Part shown: piece after piece, positions 1-8,342 of the stretch
Layout of the letters: the number at the start of each line of letters is the position of its first letter
Numbering within the stretch: the stretch's first letter is position 1
From: UBA11957 sp963603285
GTDB taxonomy: Bacteria > Bacillota > Clostridia > Lachnospirales > Lachnospiraceae
NCBI GenBank assembly: GCA_963603285.1
Contig: CAVCMG010000016.1
Location: forward strand, 1 to 61,730
Length of the DNA: 61,730 bases
Direction of reading: 5' to 3'
The notes under the pieces: model-generated
Databases searched by the model: none
What the model saw: the letters and a program-made list of their open reading frames with translations, nothing else
What the model was told of the DNA's origin: nothing
Position numbers and translations under genes: made by a program

Positions 1-779
1 CTAGCCAACACGTTTCATGACGCATTGGTGTCTTTCGCAGAAAGACGGGTTATAATGATGAAACGCCGGATATCGGCAAGGTACAGGACTTTCTGGTCTA
101 TCAGGGTTGGAATAAATCTGACCGTTACCTCTGTCTGCGGCTCGAAGCCGGTTCCAACGCCGAACAGATGTATTCGACCCAGGCTACTCTCGGACATATT
201 GAGCTGCAGATTCCCGATGGCTGTGCCTTTGTCTATGGACAGGGTATCGTTGTCTGCGTCAATCTGACCATCAAAAATTCTTCTATATCCGAGGTGTTGA
301 GCGGTCTGGCGATCATCCTGCGCGAAGGACTGTTCAAGATGGGCGTAAGCACTGAGCTGCACGATTTTCTCTATTTCCGTCAGGGCTATCTGCAGGCCTG
401 CGCTGCCCTGCGTCTCGGACAGAAAAGCGGCAGCATGATCTGGTGCTACCGCTTTGACGACTATATGATGGACTATGTACTGGCCAGAAGCACAGAGCAG
501 ATCTCGCCGACGCTTTTATGCTCGCCAAAGCTGCGTATTCTGAAGCAGTACGATGAAAAGAATCATACCGAGCTGTACCGCACCCTGCAGATCTATCTGT
601 CACTGGAGCGCAACGTCCTGCAGACAGCCAATACGCTGTTTATCCACCGCAGCACCCTCTTTTACCGGCTCGAACGTATCCAGAAGCTGGCAAAAACCAA
701 TCTGGACGATGCCGCAGAACGGCTGGCCCTGCAGTACTCCTTTGCCTTGATGGAGCTGGTGAAGGAGCCGGAAAGCTGA
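1..779 (+). CDS. PucR/CdaR-type HTH transcriptional regulator, 5'-truncated, probably frameshifted
   Basis: The C-terminal ~200 codons end in a PucR-type helix-turn-helix with the motif HRSTLFYRLERI about 40 residues before the stop, as in CdaR/PucR regulators that sense metabolites through a variable N-terminal part. The window cuts off the N-terminus. From base 21 the frame of the C-terminal half reads sensibly, but a TGA lies in that frame at 18-20. The upstream sequence continues naturally in the frame of base 1 (LANTFHDALVSFAERR). The two frames would join if the GGG run at 47-49 had one more G. So the gene is either a recent frameshift pseudogene or carries a homopolymer sequencing error. 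It is convergent with the symporter gene and separated from it by a two-way terminator. Class assignment is firm; the ligand is unknown. Confidence 0.75.
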
Positions 780-843
780 TTTCATACATGTTTTATGGAA
801 ACACGCCAAACAGCTTTACTGAACCATTTTTCATATGCCTGAC

Positions 844-893
844 AAAAAAGCCCCGGCAACTGTCTGTTTCTGACAGTTCCGGAGCTTTTTTCT
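844..893. terminator. Bidirectional intrinsic terminator
   Basis: An A-tract, a GC-rich stem (CCCCGG-CAACTGTC pairing with GACAGTT-CCGG) and a T-tract lie between the convergent regulator and symporter genes. It can serve both strands. Confidence 0.8.
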
Positions 894-905
894 GTACACG
901 ACAGA

Positions 906-2450
906 TTATTTATTTTTTGTTTTTGCCCGTTCATCCCAGACCGGTACATCGATACCGACAACCTCGGATGTGAACGGCGTACCGTCCTTTTTCTCAAAAT
1001 GCTTCGTCGCACGACTGACATACTTAAAACCGATGTACAACAGTGGAATATTGCAGTAAGCAATCAGAATATTGGCAAAGTCTGACAGATCCCATAAGGA
1101 ACCCAGATCCATACCGGCAATGCTGGTCAGCACACCGAAGGAAACAACGAACAGACACAGCACACGGATCACATTGATAAAGACCTTGCTCTGGGAAATA
1201 CGGTTTGCACAGATCTCCGTAAAGGACATAAAGCCCAGAAGACAGGTGAATGCAAACAGACCAAAGCAGACCGAAACCAGCAGGGATATCGCCGAATTAA
1301 AGGTCGTACCCGGCGTCAGCTCTGTGACAGAAGCCAGGAATTTCGGCAGCTTGCCGAGATCAAACCATGCCGCAGAAGCGTCCGTCTGCCATACACGGCC
1401 CATAACGACAACAAAACCGGTCAGTGTACAGATAACGATAGTATCCAGAAATACGCCGACAGCCTGTACACAGCCCTGATCACACGGATGCTCTGCATTG
1501 GAAGCAGCAGCCGGCATGGTGATGGTACCCTGTCCGGCTTCGTTGGACATCAGGCCTCGCTTGACACCCTGTACCAGCGCGATACCAAAGGCTCCGCCAA
1601 AGACAGCCTCCGGCTTGAAAGCTTCCGTAAATACGGCATAGAAGAACCACGGGATTCTTGTCACATTCACTACGATCAGCACCAGAACGGTCAGCACGTA
1701 GATCACTGCCATGATCGGTACCAGAACGTCGGTCAGCTTTGTAACCTTTTTAATACCGCCAAAGGAAACCGCGATCAGCACAACGATCAGTACCGCAAAG
1801 GCGATCCAGTACAGTGCCGAATTGGTATCGATACTCTTTCCTGTAACGATCTCGGCAATCTGCCCCACAGAGGATACCGTATTAAAGCCCTGCGCCGGGA
1901 AGCACAGAAGGGCGTACACGATATACATAACCGAAAGGACAACACCGGCTATGGCAGAGCCCTTTAACAGTCTCTTACCATAGAAGGAAAGACCACCTAT
2001 GTATTCATCGTCTTTCTTTTCCTTGAAAATCTGCGCCATGGTCGATTCGGTATAGGCTGTTGCCATGCCGAAGAATGCGGAAATCCACATCCAGAACAAC
2101 GCGCCCGGGCTGCCAACAGAAATCGCACCGGTAACACCAAGGATATTGCCGGGCCCGACTCGCATCGCCGTGGACAGGAAGAACGCAGCCAGCGGGGAAA
2201 TACCCGTACTCTCTGCCTTGCTCGTCCGCAGAACATGTATACCATGACGGAACTTGCGCAACTGAATGAAGCGCAGTCTGCAGCTGAAGAAAACACCTGT
2301 ACCGATCAGCAGGATGATCGCCAGTGAAAAATTGCCCAGAATCGGGATACAGGCATACCAGGACAGATTGGTCGGAAAATCCCAGAACAGATCAGAGACG
2401 ATCTGTATCTTACCGCACACTGCATTGATTGCATCAAATAATGCCTGCAT
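906..2450 (-). CDS. Sodium:alanine/glycine symporter (AGCS family)
   Basis: This integral membrane protein imports a small neutral amino acid, by family alanine or glycine, with Na+. The 514-residue product has many hydrophobic segments and the family signature near residues 98-125 (GPGNILGV, then PGALFWMW). The longer reading frame would start at 2495. The ATG at 2450 is preferred because GGAGAGGAG lies just upstream and the next residues (MQALFDAINAV) match the usual N-terminus of the family. The leader holds two small hairpins. The gene is monocistronic as far as can be seen: a two-way terminator follows, and the next gene upstream is divergent. The exact substrate cannot be read from the sequence. 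Confidence 0.9.
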   Translation of the reverse strand: MQALFDAINAVCGKIQIVSDLFWDFPTNLSWYACIPILGNFSLAIILLIGTGVFFSCRLRFIQLRKFRHGIHVLRTSKAESTGISPLAAFFLSTAMRVGPGNILGVTGAISVGSPGALFWMWISAFFGMATAYTESTMAQIFKEKKDDEYIGGLSFYGKRLLKGSAIAGVVLSVMYIVYALLCFPAQGFNTVSSVGQIAEIVTGKSIDTNSALYWIAFAVLIVVLIAVSFGGIKKVTKLTDVLVPIMAVIYVLTVLVLIVVNVTRIPWFFYAVFTEAFKPEAVFGGAFGIALVQGVKRGLMSNEAGQGTITMPAAASNAEHPCDQGCVQAVGVFLDTIVICTLTGFVVVMGRVWQTDASAAWFDLGKLPKFLASVTELTPGTTFNSAISLLVSVCFGLFAFTCLLGFMSFTEICANRISQSKVFINVIRVLCLFVVSFGVLTSIAGMDLGSLWDLSDFANILIAYCNIPLLYIGFKYVSRATKHFEKKDGTPFTSEVVGIDVPVWDERAKTKNK

Positions 2451-2470
2451 AACTCTCTTTCTCCTCTCCG

Positions 2471-2510
2471 CCTGTTCTTCAAACAGGATTTCCATACTTT
2501 TTGCGTATGG
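2471..2510 (-). promoter_or_regulatory. Two hairpins in the symporter leader
   Basis: Two perfect short inverted repeats stand just before the ribosome binding site: CCTGTT/AACAGG (2471-2487) and CCATAC/GTATGG (2492-2510). No known riboswitch was recognised, and the glycine riboswitch consensus is absent. They may tune translation or mRNA stability. The rest of 2511-2673 is T-rich on the plus strand and shows nothing further. Confidence 0.35.
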
Positions 2511-2673
2511 ACTTGTTTCAGTTTACCCTATTTTGGCATACCACGCAACTTCTCTTTTTTATCAGATATGTAGTATTCCTACTTTTTTACTCTGTTTTTC
2601 TTTTTCGACCTCATTTTTTCCGGTTTTTGGACATTTTCATCACTCCTGCCCTGATTTTCTGAGCTGTCCGCCC

Positions 2674-2702
2674 TTGTTTTCCTCTTTTTCCAATGATATG
2701 AT
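2674..2702 (+). promoter_or_regulatory. Putative SigA promoter of the TPR gene
   Basis: TTGTTT and TATGAT are separated by 17 bp, about 30 bp upstream of the TPR gene start. Confidence 0.4.
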
Positions 2703-2732
2703 AGGAAACAGCTTACACCTAAGGAGAACATT

Positions 2733-3236
2733 ATGACACAGGATGAATTTTACCAGCATCTCGACACCCTTTACGAAGCCGGAAATCCGGCAGAGGTCGA
2801 ACGCTTTCTGACCTTCCACGTAAATTTCTATAAAGACGGAGAAACCTTTAACTCGCAGCTGCTTCTGGCTGCCGAAAGTGAGCTCGGCGGCTTTTACCGG
2901 AGCTGTGGCCGCTACGAAGAGGCCCGGGAGCTGTTTTCCAAAGCGCTGGAGCTCTGCGCCCTGAACAAGGGCAAAGACTCCATGGCCTACGCTACGACAC
3001 TGTACAATCTGGGATCATGCTGCCGTCCTTTGCAGGCAAACGAGCAGGCGGAAAAATGCTTTACCAAAGCCCGGGAAAGCTTTGAATCCCACAAAGCAAC
3101 GGACAACTATCTGTATGCCTGCATCTTAAACGAGTTGGCCCTTCTTTACATGGACACCGGCCGCACCGAGGACGGTATCGATCTGCTTTCCAGAGCCACC
3201 GAACTGCTCGACGCCTTCCGTGCCATGCAAAATTAA
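2733..3236 (+). CDS. Tetratricopeptide repeat protein
   Basis: The 167-residue soluble protein consists of helical TPR-like repeats. Recognisable units are around residues 48-85 (LGGFYRSCGRYEEARELFSKAL), 90-125 (ATTLYNLGSCC...AEKCFTKA) and 130-160 (LNELALLYMDTGRTEDGIDLL). TPRs mediate protein-protein contacts; no enzyme domain is visible. An AAGGAG site lies 7 bases before the ATG. Only 15 bp separate it from the following DUF2156-GNAT gene, so the two are probably co-transcribed. The partner is unknown. Confidence 0.85.
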   Translation: MTQDEFYQHLDTLYEAGNPAEVERFLTFHVNFYKDGETFNSQLLLAAESELGGFYRSCGRYEEARELFSKALELCALNKGKDSMAYATTLYNLGSCCRPLQANEQAEKCFTKARESFESHKATDNYLYACILNELALLYMDTGRTEDGIDLLSRATELLDAFRAMQN

Positions 3237-3251
3237 GTTACGAGGTTTTTT

Positions 3252-5045
3252 ATGTTTTCATTTCACAAAGTTACATTAGCTGACAAGGACTGGATGCAGC
3301 CGCTTTTATTTCACGATGGCTGGTCCGGCAGCGAATACACCTTTGGCACCAATATTCTCTGGGGTGTCAAATACCATATCGAAGCATGTGAATCCCACGG
3401 CTGCTGTATCGTCCGTTACGGACTGTGCGGCGAATATCCCTGGGATGAACTGATGCACGGTGACTGCTTTATCTACTCCTTTCCGATCGGCCCCGGCGAC
3501 AAGAAAGCCGCTCTGGATGAGCTGATCGCAGATTTCCGGAAAAGCGGCCGCACACTGATCATGAATTCCATCAGTGAAGCCGACAGAGAGCTTCTGCTGA
3601 ACTGGTATCCGGATCAGTTTCTGATCGAGGAGGACAGGGATTACGCCGATTATCTGTACGACAGGGACAAGCTCGCCACCCTGACCGGCCGCAAGATGCA
3701 TAACAAGCGCAACCATATCGCCCGCTTCAAGGACGCCGGAGAATGGAGCTATGAACCTCTGACCGACAACAATCTGGAAGAATGCCGCGCACTCTGCAAG
3801 CGCTGGGTCTTCTCCCGGGAGGATAAATGGAACGATGAGATGGCCATTGAGCTGAAAGTGCTCGAGACAGCCTTTAAAATGAAGGATACCCTCGGTCTGA
3901 CCGGCGGTGTTCTGCGCCAGAAAGGCCGTGTCGTTGCTTTCTGCATGGGTGAGCCGGTCAACGATGACGTTTTTGTCGTTCATTTTGAAAAGGCGCTGCC
4001 GGAATATCAGGGCGCCTATCCGATGATCAACCAGCAGTTTGTCGAACATGCCTGCAAGGGCTACAAATATATCAACCGCGAGGACGATGCCGGCGATCCG
4101 GGGCTTCGAAAGGCCAAGCTTTCCTATTATCCCGAAATCCTGCTGCGCAAATTTGACGCAAAACTCTCTCCGGTAGTCTTTATGCACCGCCCGGCCCATG
4201 AAGCGGATATCATAGCACTCTGGCAGGAAGCCTTTGGCGATACACCGGACTTTATCCGTTTTTATCTGGATCAGCGTCTGACTGCTGAAAATATGCTGAT
4301 TTACTGTATCGACCAGAAACCGGTTTCTATGGCCAGCTTCCTTCCGGCACAGATCTGGCAGGGAGAAGAACGTATACCTGTACGCTATGTCTATGCCGTA
4401 GCCACCGCCAGAAATGCCCGGGAACAGGGATACGCCAGAAAAGTGCTGGATACCGCCAAGGATCTGTGGGAGGAAGTGCTTCTTCTGACACCTGCTGAAA
4501 ACTCGTTACAGAGCTACTACGGGGCACAGGACTTTATTTCCTGTGCAGACGGACAGCAGCAGGAGCTTTTGCTGACGAATCTGGCCGTTGATCTGGGCTG
4601 GCTTTCCAGTCACACCTGCAATCCATGCTCTGCTTCCGACTATCACCGCATCCGCGATGCGCATTTTGGAAAAGACGGCTACGTCGAGTGGGACGATACG
4701 GCGCTTGCCTTCGCCATCGCCTGCGCTGAACGTGAAAACGGTGAAGCACTGGTTTATACAGTTTCTGTGGCTGAAGAAACCGGTACAGATGATACGCCTC
4801 ACGCTTCTGATACAGAAAAATCTCTGACAGAGGATCTGCTTTTATACGACTGTGACGGCGATACCTTGCTAGTTCTGGAAACCACCCTTTCCGGCAACGC
4901 CCTGCATACCGCCCTGCACCAGCTGCTGACAAAACACCAGCTGCAACGTGCTGTACTCTACACTCCGGCTGCCATGCTGTGGACACCGGAGGACAGTCCG
5001 CTTATCAGGGATCAAAAGCTGGATTTCAAGCTGGATCTGTCATGA
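3252..5045 (+). CDS. DUF2156 domain - GNAT acetyltransferase fusion protein
   Basis: The 597-residue protein has two transferase-like parts. Residues ~1-305 match the DUF2156 (phosphatidylglycerol lysyltransferase C-domain-like) fold, itself GNAT-related, with the stretch HNKRNHIARF near 150. Residues ~306-435 form a second GNAT domain with an acetyl-CoA-binding type segment around 385-397 (ATARNAREQGYA). The last ~150 residues are less clear and may be a C-terminal domain as in Eis-like enzymes. No membrane segment is present, so it is not a lysyl-PG flippase-synthase. By family it may transfer an acyl or aminoacyl group, but the substrate is unknown. The gene is probably in an operon with the preceding TPR gene and is followed by a terminator. 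Confidence 0.8.
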   Translation: MFSFHKVTLADKDWMQPLLFHDGWSGSEYTFGTNILWGVKYHIEACESHGCCIVRYGLCGEYPWDELMHGDCFIYSFPIGPGDKKAALDELIADFRKSGRTLIMNSISEADRELLLNWYPDQFLIEEDRDYADYLYDRDKLATLTGRKMHNKRNHIARFKDAGEWSYEPLTDNNLEECRALCKRWVFSREDKWNDEMAIELKVLETAFKMKDTLGLTGGVLRQKGRVVAFCMGEPVNDDVFVVHFEKALPEYQGAYPMINQQFVEHACKGYKYINREDDAGDPGLRKAKLSYYPEILLRKFDAKLSPVVFMHRPAHEADIIALWQEAFGDTPDFIRFYLDQRLTAENMLIYCIDQKPVSMASFLPAQIWQGEERIPVRYVYAVATARNAREQGYARKVLDTAKDLWEEVLLLTPAENSLQSYYGAQDFISCADGQQQELLLTNLAVDLGWLSSHTCNPCSASDYHRIRDAHFGKDGYVEWDDTALAFAIACAERENGEALVYTVSVAEETGTDDTPHASDTEKSLTEDLLLYDCDGDTLLVLETTLSGNALHTALHQLLTKHQLQRAVLYTPAAMLWTPEDSPLIRDQKLDFKLDLS

Positions 5046-5070
5046 TCTTCTGCCACACCCTGCTATATAT

Positions 5071-5110
5071 AAAAAATGGGCTTCGATTTTTATCGAAACC
5101 CATTTTTTTA
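5071..5110. terminator. Bidirectional intrinsic terminator
   Basis: AAAAAATGGG-TTCGAT with its complement ATCGAA-CCCATTTTTTT forms a stem with A- and T-tracts on both sides. It lies between the convergent DUF2156-GNAT and XRE-cupin genes. Confidence 0.85.
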
Positions 5111-5143
5111 TACCCCGGCCAAAAGCCACAGGGGAGGTTCACT

Positions 5144-5689
5144 TTAAAACGTCAGCACCACATGCAGCACCAGCATGCTTTCTCCGACATTTCTGTACAC
5201 ATGTGCCTTATCCGAATCAAATCGCACGGAATCCTTCTCCTCCACAGTATACATGGCATTGTCAACTTCCAGCTGAAGGCTGCCCTGGGATACCAGCACG
5301 TATTCTCTTGTGTGCATGCCGTGGCCACCGCTCGTATAGCTCTGCCCCGGCATGATCTCAATCTGGTAGATCTCAAAATTCTTCTTTTCCTCCGGGGAAA
5401 ACAAATTATAGATCTGGTACTGGCTTCTTCCCTCCTTGACCGGCCGCAGATCCTGCTGCCGTTGCAGTACCAACGCATTCTGTGGCTCCTTTGTCAGCTC
5501 CTGCAGCTCGATATGCAGTCCACTCGTGATCTTTCCCAATACGCCGATCGAAGGATTGGCCTCGCCTCTTTCGATCTGTCCCAGCATACTCTTGCTGACG
5601 CCTGTCTGATCCGAAAGCATGTCCAGACTGATATTATGCTGCTGCCTGATTTTTTTCAGATTATATGCAATATTTTTCTGTAAGTCCAT
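5144..5689 (-). CDS. XRE-family regulator with C-terminal cupin domain
   Basis: This is a 181-residue DNA-binding regulator. Residues ~8-64 form a Cro/CI-type helix-turn-helix (DQTGVSKSMLGQIERGEANPS region). Residues ~105-180 form a small cupin barrel with HGMHTREYVLV and the closing HVYRNVGES. Such proteins usually bind a small ligand in the cupin and control neighbouring metabolic or transport genes. The size is normal for the class (180-190 aa). A terminator from the upstream ABC-F gene separates it from its neighbour, so it has its own transcription. The ligand and targets cannot be inferred. Confidence 0.88.
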   Translation of the reverse strand: MDLQKNIAYNLKKIRQQHNISLDMLSDQTGVSKSMLGQIERGEANPSIGVLGKITSGLHIELQELTKEPQNALVLQRQQDLRPVKEGRSQYQIYNLFSPEEKKNFEIYQIEIMPGQSYTSGGHGMHTREYVLVSQGSLQLEVDNAMYTVEEKDSVRFDSDKAHVYRNVGESMLVLHVVLTF

Positions 5690-5748
5690 ACGTTACCTCA
5701 CTGCCTGCCATCACTGCATGTTTATGGTCTGTTTTATATTATTCCACT

Positions 5749-5782
5749 AAAAAACGCCCGTGTGATCTTCACACGGACGCCT
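5749..5782 (-). terminator. Intrinsic terminator of the ABC-F gene
   Basis: On the minus strand GCGTCCGTGTG pairs with CACACGGGCG and is followed by TTTTTT. It lies downstream of the ABC-F gene. Confidence 0.8.
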
Positions 5783-5893
5783 TTGTCCTTCATGCCTGTC
5801 ATTATTACCGAATTTCTGTTTTTTGTCAATAGTTTTTTCCGCCGAAACGGACACCAAAACGGGCAAAGTGTGCAGTTTTCTTTCCGACAGGCT

Positions 5894-7681
5894 CTATTTT
5901 TTCTGTGCCTCGATGGCCTCGGCCAGCTCGTTTAAATACTCCCAGCGCTCCATCTTCTCTTCCAGCGCCTGCTCCTTCTCTGCCTTCTCCTTTTCCAGCT
6001 CGCCAAGCTTGACGAAATCTCGGGAAAACTGCAGAAATTCCTTTTCGATCTGTTCCAGACGATCCTCTAGAGCGGCGATATCGTCGTCAATCGTCTCGTA
6101 TTCCTTCTGCTCCTTATAGGAGAATTTCAGACGCTTTTCGTGGGTTTTGGCTGTCTTTTCCTTTTTCTCCTCTTCCGGCTTCTCCGTTATCTCCTGCGGA
6201 TGGCGGAGCTTATACATCTCCCGGTATTCCGTATAACCGCCCTCATACTGCTGCAGGTAACCATCGTCCTCAAAGGCAAAGATCCTGTCCACAACATTAT
6301 CCAGAAAATACCGGTCATGGGATACCGTGATGATGATGCCCACAAAGCTGTCCAGATAATCCTCCAGGATTGTCAGTGTCGGAATATCCAGATCATTTGT
6401 CGGCTCGTCGAGGATCAGTACATTCGGAGACTCCATCAGCACCTTGCACAGATACAGACGGCGCAGCTCCCCTCCGGAAAGCTTTTCCAGCGGCGTATAC
6501 TGCATCGCAGAATCAAACAGAAAACGTTCCAGAAGCTGTGACGCCGAGATCCGGCCATCCTTTGTCTGGATATACTCTGCCGTATCCTTGATATAATCGA
6601 TCACACGCTGTCTTTTATCCAGAATCGGCGTCTCCTGGGCAAAATAACCGATCTTAATCGTCTCACCGATTTCAATCGTACCCGCATCCGGGGTTTCCTG
6701 TCCGATCAGCATTTTTAATAAAGTAGATTTTCCACAGCCGTTCGGACCGATAATGCCCAGCCGCTGGTTCTTCAGAAGGATATAACTGAAATCCCGGATC
6801 AGCACCCTGTCGCCATACGCCTTGCGGATATGGGAAAATTCGATCGTCTTTTTGCCCATACGGGTCTCTATGGAATCCAGCTCCACATGCTGTACCGGAG
6901 CCGGTGCTTTACCGTTTTTCAAGTCTTCGAGACGTTCCAGCCGGGCTCTCTGCTTTGTCGAACGGGCGCGGCAGCCACGGCTGGCCCACTCCAGCTCCAT
7001 GCGCAGGATGCTCTTTCTCTTGCGCTCGCTGGCCAGCTCCATCTCTTCCCGCTGGGCTTTCATTTCCAGAAATCCCTCGTACCCCGCCGGATAGCTGTAC
7101 AGGCTGCCATGGTCGATCTCCAGAATCCGGTTTGTCACACGATCCAGAAAATAGCGGTCATGCGTTACCATGACAACAACGCCACGAAACGCTTTCAGAT
7201 AGTCCTCCAGCCATACCACCATCTCATTGTCCAGATGGTTGGTCGGCTCATCCAGCACCAGCACATCCGTGGGATTGACGACGGCCCTTGCCAGTGCCAC
7301 ACGCTTCTTCTGCCCGCCGGACAGATGGGTCACGCTGGTATCATAGTCGGTAAATCCCAGCCGGTTTAAAATGCTCTTGGCTTCGCCCTCGATATTCCAG
7401 TCACCGGCGGCCTGCGCCATCACATAGGACAGGATGGATTCTTCCTTCGGAAATTCCGGATTCTGCGGCAGCCAGGTGATGTGCAGATTGTTCTGCATCA
7501 CGACCTGTCCGTCATCCGGCTCCTCCACACCGGCCAGAATGCGTAAGAGTGTCGTCTTGCCCGTGCCATTGATGCCGATAATCCCGATCTTGTCTCCCTC
7601 CTGAATACCACAGGAGGCATCTTCAAATACCGTCTTTTCTCCGTATACTTTGTGAATATGTTCTATTGTCAGCAGATTCAT
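5894..7681 (-). CDS. ABC-F family ATP-binding protein (Uup-like)
   Basis: The 595-residue protein has two ABC ATPase domains in one chain and no membrane segments. Walker A motifs are at residues 36-44 (GINGTGKTT) and near 315 (GPNGCGKST). Signatures are LSGGQKKR and LSGGELRR, each followed by a Walker B ending DEPTN(H/D)LD. The inter-domain linker is rich in basic and acidic residues, and the C-terminal ~80 residues are a charged coiled coil as in Uup. ABC-F proteins act on ribosomes or nucleic acid rather than in transport; some protect ribosomes from antibiotics. Nothing here points to a resistance specificity. The gene is followed by its own terminator, and a hairpin lies in its leader. 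Confidence 0.9.
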   Translation of the reverse strand: MNLLTIEHIHKVYGEKTVFEDASCGIQEGDKIGIIGINGTGKTTLLRILAGVEEPDDGQVVMQNNLHITWLPQNPEFPKEESILSYVMAQAAGDWNIEGEAKSILNRLGFTDYDTSVTHLSGGQKKRVALARAVVNPTDVLVLDEPTNHLDNEMVVWLEDYLKAFRGVVVMVTHDRYFLDRVTNRILEIDHGSLYSYPAGYEGFLEMKAQREEMELASERKRKSILRMELEWASRGCRARSTKQRARLERLEDLKNGKAPAPVQHVELDSIETRMGKKTIEFSHIRKAYGDRVLIRDFSYILLKNQRLGIIGPNGCGKSTLLKMLIGQETPDAGTIEIGETIKIGYFAQETPILDKRQRVIDYIKDTAEYIQTKDGRISASQLLERFLFDSAMQYTPLEKLSGGELRRLYLCKVLMESPNVLILDEPTNDLDIPTLTILEDYLDSFVGIIITVSHDRYFLDNVVDRIFAFEDDGYLQQYEGGYTEYREMYKLRHPQEITEKPEEEKKEKTAKTHEKRLKFSYKEQKEYETIDDDIAALEDRLEQIEKEFLQFSRDFVKLGELEKEKAEKEQALEEKMERWEYLNELAEAIEAQKK

Positions 7682-7742
7682 CTATATTCTCTCCCGTTGT
7701 CTGCACAGCTTCCTGCTGCATATTTTTCATACATGCATACTA

Positions 7743-7770
7743 CAGACTCCTGCAATCCTGCAGGAGTCTG
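7743..7770. other. Perfect hairpin in the ABC-F leader
   Basis: The two 13-nt arms (CAGACTCCTGCAA / CAGGAGTCTG core) form a strong hairpin between the DUF5662 stop and the ABC-F start, both on the minus strand. The T-tract on the minus strand lies before rather than after the stem, so it is not a standard terminator. It may be a leader or mRNA-processing hairpin. Confidence 0.4.
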
Positions 7771-7780
7771 CAAAAAAATC

Positions 7781-8338
7781 CTATCGTTTTCCCAGATATA
7801 CATACCGTACATACTCGTACATGGCGTCCTCGCCATCCTCCGCAAGGATCCTCAGAATATAGGACAGCTCCCGCTTTGTCTTCTCATGCACAAACCAGAG
7901 CTTGTCCTTGTTTCGCTCATAGTACTCCAGCGGCATCTGGTTATTGTAATTTTTGCCATTATACACCTGTGAAGCGCTGATCCGGTCCATGACCATCTCA
8001 GCCACATAGCGCCTTGGCATCCGGGCTCCCGCAAGGATGCGCTCACCCCGGTTCGGATCATAATCTACCCAGTATTCGTAATGGTGCTTGTTGCGGCCCT
8101 TATGATGCAGCCAGGACAGCGACACGCCAATATCCTCCCGCTCCGCATTGTTCGGGCTTCTGTTTCCCTGATAGTAGCTGGCGCCGACCAGAAATTCTGT
8201 GGGCGCATATTTGGACAGATCGTGCATCAGTCCCTGCCGGTACAGACCGACCTTAAAGCATTTCTGCATGACCAGTACTTTATGTGTCGTAATCGTTTTA
8301 AAATGGTGCAAAGCGCCATACAGCGTTGGTTTTCTCAT
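7781..8338 (-). CDS. DUF5662 family protein
   Basis: The 185-residue cytosolic protein is of unknown function. Histidine/aspartate-rich motifs suggest metal binding in an HD-like arrangement: H-HF-KTITTHK near residues 11-20, HDLSKY near 39, and HHKGRNKHHYEYW near 78-90. Members are common in Lachnospiraceae and are sometimes loosely annotated as catalase, for which there is no support here. The gene starts 4 bp after the GH13-like gene and is the last gene of the xth - GH13-like - DUF5662 run. No function should be assigned. Confidence 0.75.
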   Translation of the reverse strand: MRKPTLYGALHHFKTITTHKVLVMQKCFKVGLYRQGLMHDLSKYAPTEFLVGASYYQGNRSPNNAEREDIGVSLSWLHHKGRNKHHYEYWVDYDPNRGERILAGARMPRRYVAEMVMDRISASQVYNGKNYNNQMPLEYYERNKDKLWFVHEKTKRELSYILRILAEDGEDAMYEYVRYVYLGKR

Positions 8339-8342
8339 GGAT

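Noticed and set aside
2451..2732. Glycine riboswitch upstream of the alanine/glycine symporter
   Set aside because: The conserved glycine-aptamer words are absent; only two simple hairpins are seen.
7743..7770. The 7743-7770 hairpin as a terminator of the xth operon
   Set aside because: On the minus strand the T-tract precedes the stem and none follows; the plus strand has an A-tract after the stem.
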